Shown here: positions 19,461 to 27,269 of the stretch, one piece after another | How the letters are laid out: each line of letters starts with the position of its first letter | Numbering within the stretch: the first letter of the stretch is position 1 | Assembly: GCF_000729995.1 (NCBI RefSeq) | Contig: NZ_JNFG01000003.1 | Coordinates: forward strand, 124,001-188,000 | Direction: 5' to 3' | DNA: 64,000 bases | Origin: Caballeronia sordidicola | Lineage (GTDB): Bacteria; Pseudomonadota; Gammaproteobacteria; Burkholderiales; Burkholderiaceae | Notes under the pieces: model-generated | Told to the model about the DNA's origin: nothing | What the model saw: the letters and a program-made list of their open reading frames with translations, nothing else | Database searches by the model: none | Made by a program: the position numbers and the translations under genes

Positions 19461-20464
19461 CGTGTCCTTTCCAGATTCAGGGTTGCAAATGCTGCATGTG
19501 TGGTGTGTGGCTGCGCTGCGCTCACCATCGCGACACGGCCACCATCGTGTGAATCCATGTAGATGCCGAACCGTCCGCCTGCGCTCTCGGTCACAAAGCG
19601 CCGCAGCATTCCGCGTATTTCCATCGTTGGAATGTCGTCGTACGGAAGCTGGTCGAGCGGGAAGAAACGGAAGTTCTGGGGGATCTCGCAAGCCGCACGC
19701 GGCAGCGCCAGCCGGGCGCGATAGATCAGGTAACCAGAATCGCTGCCGGCGGCGTCGAAGACGGAATAGAGGAACGTATCGTCGGGCAGCAATTCCAGAT
19801 CGTCGCCTCCTGCAATAGGAAGCCGGCCATTGACGAGCCGGTGCGGAGCGCTTGGCAGCGTCCAGCCGTTCTTGCCATCGCCGGCCAATAGCAGCGACCC
19901 TTCTGCCGCGATGAGATAGCCGACCATCATGTTGTGCGATGAAAGCCAGCCGGGCGGCAACGGATTCTTGACCTGCGCATAGCGGCCGCGGCAAAAGCCC
20001 AGCGGTGCTGAAGGGCTCGTTCCAAAGGCCTGGACGCGGCCGATGAGAATCGTGTGGTCCCCGGCATCGACCCGGTCATGAACCGTGCAGTCGAACCACG
20101 TCAGGCATTCGGTCAGGACCGGGGCGCCGGTGTGCACGCCGTCGTGACTGACGGCGGCGAATTTATCGGCGGATTTGGAGGCGAACAGATTGGAGACGTC
20201 GGTCTGCGCTTCGTGCAGCAGATTGACGGCGAAGTGATCGGTATCCTGGAAGACAGGAAAGCTCGAAGCACCCTTTCCTACGCATACGAGCAGAAGCGGC
20301 GGATCGAGCGACACCGACGTGAACGAGTTTGCCGTCATCCCTCGCGGACGGCCTTCGGCGTCGCGGGTGGTGATGACCGTCACCCCTGTCACGAAGGTGC
20401 CGAACGCTCGGCGCAAGGCCACCGGATCGACGGCGACAGGTTTGTCTGAAACTTCGGCTTGCAT
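19457..20464 (-). CDS. Flavin reductase with extra C-terminal domain
   Basis: A 335-residue two-domain protein. Residues about 10-165 are a flavin reductase-like FMN-binding split barrel: FGTFVTGVTVITT, GMTANSFTSVSLDPPLLLVCV and HDGVHTG. It should supply reduced flavin to the monooxygenase at 16804. The remaining 165 residues (from about MMVGYLIAAEGSLLLAG) form an additional alpha/beta domain that loosely recalls a Nudix fold without the catalytic Nudix box. The ATG at 20464 follows GAGGTG. Usual stand-alone reductases are about 170-190 residues, so this is a fusion, perhaps with an effector-sensing role. Confidence 0.85.
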   Translation of the reverse strand: MQAEVSDKPVAVDPVALRRAFGTFVTGVTVITTRDAEGRPRGMTANSFTSVSLDPPLLLVCVGKGASSFPVFQDTDHFAVNLLHEAQTDVSNLFASKSADKFAAVSHDGVHTGAPVLTECLTWFDCTVHDRVDAGDHTILIGRVQAFGTSPSAPLGFCRGRYAQVKNPLPPGWLSSHNMMVGYLIAAEGSLLLAGDGKNGWTLPSAPHRLVNGRLPIAGGDDLELLPDDTFLYSVFDAAGSDSGYLIYRARLALPRAACEIPQNFRFFPLDQLPYDDIPTMEIRGMLRRFVTESAGGRFGIYMDSHDGGRVAMVSAAQPHTTHAAFATLNLERTR

Positions 20465-20556
20465 GCACTTCACCTCGAACGTCGTTACGTTGAGGTCTAA
20501 GTTAAGCCATGCAAAAAACGATTTCTTCCGCTGGATCGGAGGACATCCGAGCCTGA

Positions 20557-22386
20557 TTAACCTCTCATTCGAGGTATCGGCTTCGAGTGCTTCGCGGACG
20601 GTATGGTGCTATCGACCAGGCTGTGCAGTTGCAACGCAAGCTCGATCGCGAAACGCTGCTCCGGCGTTTCGACCTGGATGCCGAACAGGTCAGAGATCCG
20701 CGAGAGGCGATACCGCAGCGTGGTCACGTGAAGGTCCATCGCATCGGCGCAATGCTGACTGCGACAGCCCGAGCGAACATACGCGGCCAGGGTCTCGAGG
20801 TAAGCCGACTTGTGCTTCTTGTCGTGTTCCACTACCCGGCCTATGGCGCCGTCGATAAAGCTGCGCACGTCGGCTGAGTCGGCGGCGCCTATAAGCATGG
20901 GCAACGGCCCGAAGTCGGGAACAGTCATTGCGCCCCGTCTGCCGAACGTGCGGGCGACCCGGATCATGCGCCAGCAGCGCTCCCATTCCTTGGCGATCGA
21001 TTCGAGACCTTCACACGTATCGCCAACGACTACGATGGGTTCACTGCCGAACGACCGGAACAAGGTCTCGGAGACGCGCTGCGCCAGTCGTGCGACGCGG
21101 TCCAGTTCCATGCCCTCTTCCTGCGGCACGAGACACACCAGCGCCCCGCCGACTGTCACGATGTGCACCGCAACATGCAGCTGCGCCGCGAGCTGCGCGA
21201 CTGCGCGATGGGCATCGACAGAAAGATCGGCGGACCCGTCCGACCGATCCGGAAAATCAGTCACGAGCATGCGCATGGGCGACGCGAGCGACAGCCCGAG
21301 ACGTCGGGCGCGGCGCAGCATATCCTGCTCGTCGCGCCAGCGCCGTTCGACGATCTCGAAGAACAATTCGGTCAGCGTTCGGGTCTCGAAGCGAAAGCGT
21401 ATGACGCTGCGCATCAACTGCACGCTCAACGCAAACTTCGCACTTTCGATGAGGAGTTTCTGCAGATCATTCGGGTCGGACTTGTCGAAGGTCAGTAACG
21501 CGCCGACCGCTTCGTCGTCGACCATGAGCGGTTCTATGCGGGCGTCGAGCGAGAGCTTGTCGCCAAGATGCAGGGTGATCGTCTCCGCGCGCCGCGTGGT
21601 CACAGCGTCCCGGACCTCACCAAGAATCTGGCGACCCGTCGCGCCCTCGAGCGTGAGGCGCCACGCGTCGTCGTCATGAACGCCCGGCACCGGCGACGCG
21701 GACGCAAGCAGGCTGCTTGCGAAGAAATCCAGAATGAGCACAGGGGCATTGAGAAGATCGCCGAGCATGGCCGTGAGGGATTCTATGGACCCGCCAGCAA
21801 GCACTTCCTGCAACAGCGAACCCTGAGCGCCGAGCACGCGGCGCAATTGCTCGGCCGCAGCAATCTGCGCGCGATGACGATGCGCACGTTCAATCGCAAT
21901 CGCGCCCAGATGCACGATGATCCCCATGAACGCGAGGTCATCCGCGGATACATCCACCACTTTGCGCGACGTCACGGACATCACCATGGGCCGCCCCTCT
22001 ACATCGACGCTCGCCATGGGATAGATCAGCACGGTGCAATAACCACGCTCATGGGCTTCAAGCCGATAACCAGGGAATTCAACGGACTCACGCGCGTCGC
22101 GGATGTACACAGGCTCGAAGCGCTGCAAGGCAACCAGCGCGGGACTGGTCGCCAGTTCCCAGCGATCTCCCAGCGGGCGGCGCAGCATCGCATTGGTCTC
22201 ATGACGCGCGGTGACCAGCGCGTAACCGTGCGCCAGGTCCACGGTCATGATCGAGCCCAGGTCCCACGAGCCGTGTCTGCATGCCGCCTGGATCAGGTCC
22301 CGCAGCAGCGTATCGAGGTCGCCGTCCGAGTTGATTTGGCTCGCGACATCACGCAGCGACATGATCCGCGACAATTGATCTGGCAT
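20557..22386 (-). CDS. PucR/CdaR-type regulator with GAF domain
   Basis: A 609-residue cytosolic regulator. Residues about 15-170 look like a GAF sensor domain (LRDLIQAACRHGSWDLGSIM...). A central region of the CdaR/GGDEF-like type follows (RMLVTDFPDRS...). The C-terminus has the PucR helix-turn-helix, with LETLAAYVRSGC and ADAMDLHVTTLRYRLSRISDLFG. Such regulators activate catabolic genes for purines and other N-compounds in response to substrate. It is first in the operon, 92 bp before the reductase, and divergent from the DUF1185 gene, so it probably controls both directions. Confidence 0.87.
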   Translation of the reverse strand: MPDQLSRIMSLRDVASQINSDGDLDTLLRDLIQAACRHGSWDLGSIMTVDLAHGYALVTARHETNAMLRRPLGDRWELATSPALVALQRFEPVYIRDARESVEFPGYRLEAHERGYCTVLIYPMASVDVEGRPMVMSVTSRKVVDVSADDLAFMGIIVHLGAIAIERAHRHRAQIAAAEQLRRVLGAQGSLLQEVLAGGSIESLTAMLGDLLNAPVLILDFFASSLLASASPVPGVHDDDAWRLTLEGATGRQILGEVRDAVTTRRAETITLHLGDKLSLDARIEPLMVDDEAVGALLTFDKSDPNDLQKLLIESAKFALSVQLMRSVIRFRFETRTLTELFFEIVERRWRDEQDMLRRARRLGLSLASPMRMLVTDFPDRSDGSADLSVDAHRAVAQLAAQLHVAVHIVTVGGALVCLVPQEEGMELDRVARLAQRVSETLFRSFGSEPIVVVGDTCEGLESIAKEWERCWRMIRVARTFGRRGAMTVPDFGPLPMLIGAADSADVRSFIDGAIGRVVEHDKKHKSAYLETLAAYVRSGCRSQHCADAMDLHVTTLRYRLSRISDLFGIQVETPEQRFAIELALQLHSLVDSTIPSAKHSKPIPRMRG

Positions 22387-22539
22387 ATCAAAGCATCCAA
22401 AAGTCTTATTTCAATATACGACATAACGTAGCAAAAAATAAAAGATTCATCCGCCGAAGACGCGGAGGACGCACCCGGTTCCCATCGTTAGCATTCGGTA
22501 TAGGACGAACCTAACCACGCTGGCCAATGGAGTGCGCAA

Positions 22540-23130
22540 ATGGAAACTGGGATTCGCAAGATCGCGACGTTTATTGAAGAGACCGTCATTGAGGGTGGCC
22601 GGGCAGCAGAGCGGCCCATTACGACGGTGGTGGTTGCAGCCATTGTTCGCAACCCGTGGGCAGGTCAGGGCTTCGTGGAAGACCTCCGGCCGGAGATCCT
22701 GCGACTGGCTCCGGTGCTTGGCGCCGAGATGACACGCCGGCTTGTGGCCATCATGCCGGCCGATCGCGTCGAGGCGTATGGCAAGGCAGCGACTGTCGGT
22801 GTCAACGGTGAGATCGAGCACGGCTCGGCACTGATCCATACGCTTCGCTTTGGCAATATGTTCCGCGAGGCGGTCAACGGCACTGCTTTTCTCAGCTTCA
22901 CCAACACGCGCTCAGCCCCAGGCGCGCTCCTGTCTGTCCCTATGATCCATAAGTCCGAAACGGGCAAGCGATCGCACTTCATCACGGCAACGTTCCAGGT
23001 GGCGGATGCTCCCGGCCCCGACGAGATCCTGATCGCGATCGGTGCGGCGGACGGCGGGCGCGCTCATCCGCGCATTGCTGATCGCTTCCAGGACATGGCG
23101 GAGATGGAGGCCGAAAAGGCGAGCGCTTGA
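22540..23130 (+). CDS. 'Amino acid synthesis' (DUF1185, PF06684) family protein
   Basis: A 196-residue protein matching the PF06684 family, whose 'amino acid synthesis' name has weak biochemical support. Visible landmarks are the N-terminal RKIATFIEETVIEGG, AIVRNPWAGQGF, YGKAATVGVNGEIEHGSALIH and ALLSVPMIHK. GGAG lies upstream of the ATG at 22540. It is divergent from the PucR-type regulator and so belongs to the same regulon. The trigonelline pathway of Acinetobacter baylyi includes a conserved hypothetical protein that assists the last dehydrogenase; whether this is its equivalent is a guess. Confidence 0.82.
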   Translation: METGIRKIATFIEETVIEGGRAAERPITTVVVAAIVRNPWAGQGFVEDLRPEILRLAPVLGAEMTRRLVAIMPADRVEAYGKAATVGVNGEIEHGSALIHTLRFGNMFREAVNGTAFLSFTNTRSAPGALLSVPMIHKSETGKRSHFITATFQVADAPGPDEILIAIGAADGGRAHPRIADRFQDMAEMEAEKASA

Positions 23131-23264
23131 TCAGCAGGACGTGCTGGCGGTGGTGATTCGGACCGGCTTGATCTGAACGCCGCTTGACAGCGCTCGCACG
23201 CGACGGCTTTGCATGGGCTGGTCACTTTGAATTCGAACTTCACCTGCATGCCGTTGGAGTTTTC

Positions 23265-23501
23265 ATGTCTGACCCGATCGCTTTGATCGCCAACATACGT
23301 TCTGATTACGAAGCAAGCTACCTGTCGGCGCTTGCTTCGGCCATGCCTCTTGAGAAGGTCGTCCTGTTTCGCCAAATGAGCGCGGATCAGCGCGCGTGTG
23401 TTCAGATCGCGTTAGTGGCAAACCCTGATCGGGCGGACATAACTGCATTGCCGAGCGATCGCAGCGAAGAGCGCGCATGCCCGGTGGCCGCCTCACCGTG
23501 A
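23265..23501 (+). CDS. Small hypothetical protein
   Basis: A 78-codon frame starts MSDPIALIANIRSDYEASYL, after a GGAG at good spacing. It overlaps the start of the Lrp gene by 25 nt in another frame. The first 60 residues look like a real helical protein; the last part falls in the overlap and is low complexity. No family is recognised. Confidence 0.4.
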   Translation: MSDPIALIANIRSDYEASYLSALASAMPLEKVVLFRQMSADQRACVQIALVANPDRADITALPSDRSEERACPVAASP

Positions 23502-23968
23502 TCAAGCTCGACCGCTACGACATCGCCATCCTGCGCGTTCTTGCTCGCGATGGCCGCATCACCAAATCAAAGCTTGCCGAAGAGGTGAACCTCTCCATTT
23601 CACCCACCTGGGAACGGGTGCGCAAGCTCGAGGAAAGCGGCGTCATCAAGGGTTATCGTGCGGAGCTCGACTGGGTCGGGACCGTCAACGCGAGCCGGAT
23701 CGTGGTGGAGGTGACGCTAGCGCGGCATACGGAGAGAGATATGCGGCGTTTCGAAGAGGTGATGCTGGCCGCGCCGGAAGTCGTGCAGTGCTATGCAACG
23801 GGCGGCGGCGTGGATTATGTGCTGCATGTGGTGTCACGCGATATCTACCACTATCAGCGCTTCATCGAGTCCCTGCTGATAGGTGAAATAGGCATCGAAC
23901 GCTACTTTACTTATATCGTCACGAAGGTCGTGAAAAGCATGCCTGACAGCGTGCCCGAGTGGGATTGA
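23477..23968 (+). CDS. Lrp/AsnC family transcriptional regulator
   Basis: A 163-residue regulator with an N-terminal helix-turn-helix (LDRYDIAILRVLARDGRITKSKLAEEVNLS, then PTWERVRKLEESGVIKGY) and a C-terminal RAM ligand domain (ending in FTYIVTKVVKSMPDSVPEWD). The effector is usually an amino acid. The ATG at 23477 gives a standard length; a GTG 18 nt further in is possible. It sits between the DUF1185 gene and the orphan proX and may regulate the latter. Confidence 0.9.
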   Translation: MPGGRLTVIKLDRYDIAILRVLARDGRITKSKLAEEVNLSISPTWERVRKLEESGVIKGYRAELDWVGTVNASRIVVEVTLARHTERDMRRFEEVMLAAPEVVQCYATGGGVDYVLHVVSRDIYHYQRFIESLLIGEIGIERYFTYIVTKVVKSMPDSVPEWD

Positions 23969-24372
23969 AGAACGCTTCGGGGTGATGTCGGGAAAAAGAA
24001 TGCAATCGGGTGCATCCCGCCCCTTGTGCAAAGCCACCGGATGCACGCTCCAGACTACGCAGCAACGCTGCCTTCATGATCGCACGTCACTGCGGCTACC
24101 CGACTCACCCCAGCCAATGATGTGGAACGTCCGAGCCGCCGCGCTCGACGCATCTTCGCGCCACTGCCCGCGGCGAAGCCGCAACGCCGACACCATACGC
24201 TGAACGGTAGGCCATCTTGGCGCCACCGTCCTTCCTTTCGATGGAAGACGCATTTTTTAGTGTCAAGTACCTTATATCGCATCTGCACGACGGCGAAACC
24301 GGTCACCACTCCGATGACCCGCTGCAGCGGTAGACCACCCAAATCTCAATACCATATCGGGAGACAACGTTC
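23969..24372. other. 404-bp gap upstream of the second proX
   Basis: No coding sequence is supported. The region contains a T-rich run near 24253 and the AT-richer leader just before the proX start, where GGGAGA acts as ribosome-binding site. The promoter of the 24373 gene must lie here, but no -35/-10 pair is convincing. Confidence 0.5.
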
Positions 24373-25410
24373 ATGAAAGCAATGATGCGAGCGGCAACAG
24401 TCGGGACGTGCCTGGCAATGACAGCATTGGCAACGCCTGCAATGGCCGCATCCCCGCCAGCGCAGCCAGGCGCGGGCAAGACGATTCACTATGCCCAGAC
24501 CGACAGCCTGGGCGCGAATTACGTCGCCGTACAGATTGTGAAGAAGGCACTCACATCGCTGGGCTACGAGGTGAATCTGAGCACGATGGGGACCGTGCTG
24601 TTCTTCCAGGCGGTCGCGCAAGGTGATGTCGACATGGAGACCGACGTCAACTTTCCGCAGAGCGAACCTGATTTTCGTGTGGTCCAGAACCAGGCCGAAA
24701 TGGTCGGCGGCGGCGAGATCATTGGCGGCGGTATCAACGGCTATCTGATCGACAAGAAAACCGCGTTGGCGCACCACATCACCAGTCTCGACCAGATGAA
24801 GGACCCGAAGATTGCCGCGCTGTTCGGTGACGATAACAAGGCGCAACTAATCAGCTGCGATCCGGGCTGGAGTTGCGGCGACGTCGTCAATTATCAGTTG
24901 GACAAATTCGGACTTCGCCAGACTGTGCATCCGGTGAGCGGCAAATACGAGGCGCTGATGGCGGACGTCGTGACTCGCGTCAAGGAAGGCAAGCCAGCGT
25001 TCTTTTACGCGTGGAGTCCGTCATGGACAGTCAACGTGCTGGTTCCAGGTAAAGACGTCGTGTGGCTGCCAACGCCCACCGACGCATTACCGCCGAACGT
25101 GCCGAACCACGGCTCGGCGCTCGTGAATGGTGTCGAAGGGTGTGCGGGCGGAGCCAATCCGTGCCGTATGGCGATGGCATCCTGGAACTACGGTGCGGTC
25201 GCGAACAAGCAATTTATCGCGGCCAATCCGGTCGTGAAGAAACTCGTCGAGCAGATCCGTTTTCCATCGGAGACATGGTCGTCATGGGAGCTTGCGATCA
25301 GCAAGGGTAATGGCGCAACCACAGTCGTCGCGACACTGGCCGACCAGTGGCTGGCCGCGAACAAAACGCAGTTCGACGGCTGGGTCGATACGGCTCGTAA
25401 CGCGCACTAA
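24373..25410 (+). CDS. Orphan ProX-type substrate-binding protein
   Basis: A 345-residue periplasmic binding protein, the same length as the ProX at 12369 and very similar throughout. Shared segments include the SLDQMKDPKIA region, LISCDPGWSCGDVV, the FFYAWSPSW box and GVEGCAGGA-x-PCRMAM. A signal peptide is present (cleavage near AMAA-SP). No permease or ATPase flanks it, so it probably shares the ProVW complex of 13478-15605 as an alternative receptor with different specificity or expression. Confidence 0.9.
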   Translation: MKAMMRAATVGTCLAMTALATPAMAASPPAQPGAGKTIHYAQTDSLGANYVAVQIVKKALTSLGYEVNLSTMGTVLFFQAVAQGDVDMETDVNFPQSEPDFRVVQNQAEMVGGGEIIGGGINGYLIDKKTALAHHITSLDQMKDPKIAALFGDDNKAQLISCDPGWSCGDVVNYQLDKFGLRQTVHPVSGKYEALMADVVTRVKEGKPAFFYAWSPSWTVNVLVPGKDVVWLPTPTDALPPNVPNHGSALVNGVEGCAGGANPCRMAMASWNYGAVANKQFIAANPVVKKLVEQIRFPSETWSSWELAISKGNGATTVVATLADQWLAANKTQFDGWVDTARNAH

Positions 25411-25424
25411 CGGAGTGGTCTGCG

Positions 25425-25458
25425 AAGGTGCAAGGCAGTGGCCGAGCTATTGCACCTT
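25425..25458. terminator. Stem-loop between convergent genes
   Basis: Perfect 9-bp arms, AAGGTGCAA (25425-25433) and TTGCACCTT (25450-25458), enclose a 16-nt loop between the stop of proX and the 3' end of the convergent membrane-protein gene. It lacks a long U tract, so it is only a weak terminator candidate. Confidence 0.35.
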
Positions 25459-25546
25459 TGCAATATGGCCTTCGTGTTCGACCACGTTGCAAAAACACTG
25501 GCTCGGCGTTTCACGAGGCTACGCGCTTGCCCGAACGGACTCACGG

Positions 25547-26587
25547 CTACTTAACCGCAACCGCCTCTTTCCCACACGATGGACAATAATGTGCAAACGC
25601 GTTCTTCCGCGTTTCGCAGAAGGCGCATGCGTCAAACAAGCTGATGCCGCAGTGCATGCAGAAGTCGAGTTTCGGATTGCTCAGGTCGGCCTTGCGTTCA
25701 CATCCCGGACAGATTCCCTTCGCAAAGCGGCTTTGAGCAACGTCATAACTCAACGCCTGGCGACGCTGGTCATCGGGTAACGTCTCCGCGGATTTCTGAT
25801 TTTGCAGGTAGCGTTGCAAGGCATTGATGGAATAACGCCCGACCAGGATCGTCACGATCACGCCTACGATGTACCGGACATAACCGCCGTAGTCGGGAAG
25901 GTACGGAACCAGTTCGACGAAAAACGCAAACAGCGCGAAAAATATGAAGCCCCACACAAAGGGCCAATAGCGGTTCTTGCGATGCTTCGCAAACAACCAT
26001 CCGCCAATCACCAGCAAAGGCAAAGTGATCGCCAGCCGGATGAGGAAATTCTTCATGTCGATGCCGCGCTGAAGCGTATCGAGTTTTTCTTCGGCCTGGG
26101 TACGAAGCGCCACTTCTGCCGCCCGTTCCTTCACCAGCAATTGCCGGTTCTGTGCGTTGGTTTGCTCTATCTGGTCCAGCGCTTTTTGTGCGGTACGGAC
26201 GTTGTCATTGAGCGTCTCAAGCGAATGCGTACGGCTGACAAGCTCCTTGTTTTGATCGGCCTGCTCGGTCGCCGTGCGGGTGGCAAGCCAGTTCGAGAAT
26301 GTGTCGTGCACGCTCGTATATTCGGCCGTCGCGGCCTGCAGTTTGAGCCGCGCGGACTCCTCGGCGGTCTCGCCATCGCGGGCATTGCTTTGCGCTTGTT
26401 TAATCGATGTTTCGATCGCGGCGTTGGCGCTCGGATCGATCAGCGAGTCCAGCGTAGGCGGCGCCTCGACACCGGGTAAATTCCCGACAACCAGTCCACC
26501 CAGGCCAATCAGGAAACCCGCAAACGCAAAAGCGATCAACCATAGCGCTCGGTGAAACCATTTTTCTGACACTCGCATGGGTTGCAT
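25547..26587 (-). CDS. Membrane protein with coiled coil and paired zinc ribbons
   Basis: A 346-residue protein of unrecognised family. In order it has an N-terminal transmembrane helix (about 12-35), a long Gln/Glu/Ala-rich coiled coil (about 55-175), two or three further membrane helices (about 180-250), and a cytosolic tail with two zinc-ribbon units: CPGC...CMHC and CAFC...CPSC. Zinc ribbons tethered to the membrane by a stalk suggest a scaffold or sensor. GGGGA supports the ATG at 26587. It stands alone between convergent proX and the next island. Confidence 0.7.
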   Translation of the reverse strand: MQPMRVSEKWFHRALWLIAFAFAGFLIGLGGLVVGNLPGVEAPPTLDSLIDPSANAAIETSIKQAQSNARDGETAEESARLKLQAATAEYTSVHDTFSNWLATRTATEQADQNKELVSRTHSLETLNDNVRTAQKALDQIEQTNAQNRQLLVKERAAEVALRTQAEEKLDTLQRGIDMKNFLIRLAITLPLLVIGGWLFAKHRKNRYWPFVWGFIFFALFAFFVELVPYLPDYGGYVRYIVGVIVTILVGRYSINALQRYLQNQKSAETLPDDQRRQALSYDVAQSRFAKGICPGCERKADLSNPKLDFCMHCGISLFDACAFCETRKNAFAHYCPSCGKEAVAVK

Positions 26588-26828
26588 CGGTCAATCCCCG
26601 TATTGAATTGCTACATGGTGGTCCATCGGTTCATCGGCGGCCCGATCTTCGGACGCACGATCAAACCTCACCAGGAAGCGATGAGGCGAGTCGATGAACC
26701 AGGGCTTTGGTCTGCGGAATAATAGCGTAAGGGCTGTGGAAGGACGCGCTTACGGGGAGAGAGGGGTATAGCTTAGGGTGTGAATCCCATGCTTCGCATC
26801 CGAACGAGGCGAAGCTCGTGGAGAAAGG

Positions 26829-27269
26829 TCAGGCCGAATCGCTGACTAATTCGCTGACTGAGCAGGCAAGCGTTCGCTGGTCTGCCGACTCAATTCCATT
26901 GCCAGCACCGCGCAACAACGCAGCGCTCGCCGGCAATGAACAACGAGCGCGCGAGCGCTTCAAATACATGCTCGGCGTCATGCCGCAGAAGCGCTTGAAA
27001 TGCCGGGCGAAATGGCTCTGGTCGAAGAACCCGACTTCAGCCGCCACCACCGATCCCGGCACGCCCGCCAGCAACAACGCTTGCGCACGTTCGATCCGCA
27101 GCCCGCATAAATAGCGGTACGGTGAAGAACCAAATTGCTGCCGGAACGCAGTCGCGAATCGCGACACGCTAAGCGCCGACAGCTCGGCAAGTTGTGCAAG
27201 CGTGACGGGTTCATCGAAGTGTGCCTCGATGAACGCCCGTGCCTCGGTCAGCGGCATCGCTTGTTTCAT
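26829..27269 (-). CDS. Short AraC-family regulator
   Basis: A 146-residue protein that is almost only the AraC DNA-binding domain. The first HTH is VTLAQLAELSALSVSRFATAFRQQFG and the second is GSVVAAEVGFFDQSHFARHFKRFCGMTP, with the usual 'P-Y-R-Y' linker. There is no N-terminal sensor domain, in contrast to the typical 280-330 residues. Its start overlaps the stop of the FAD oxidase gene by 4 nt, making it the last cistron of the transporter/oxidase operon and a probable autoregulator of it. Confidence 0.88.
   Translation of the reverse strand: MKQAMPLTEARAFIEAHFDEPVTLAQLAELSALSVSRFATAFRQQFGSSPYRYLCGLRIERAQALLLAGVPGSVVAAEVGFFDQSHFARHFKRFCGMTPSMYLKRSRARCSLPASAALLRGAGNGIESADQRTLACSVSELVSDSA

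Noticed and set aside
17949..19994. A 681-residue frame extending the aldehyde dehydrogenase into the reductase gene
   Set aside because: The first 178 codons lie antiparallel in frame within the flavin reductase gene and have no ALDH similarity. A good start with AAGGA exists at 19460.
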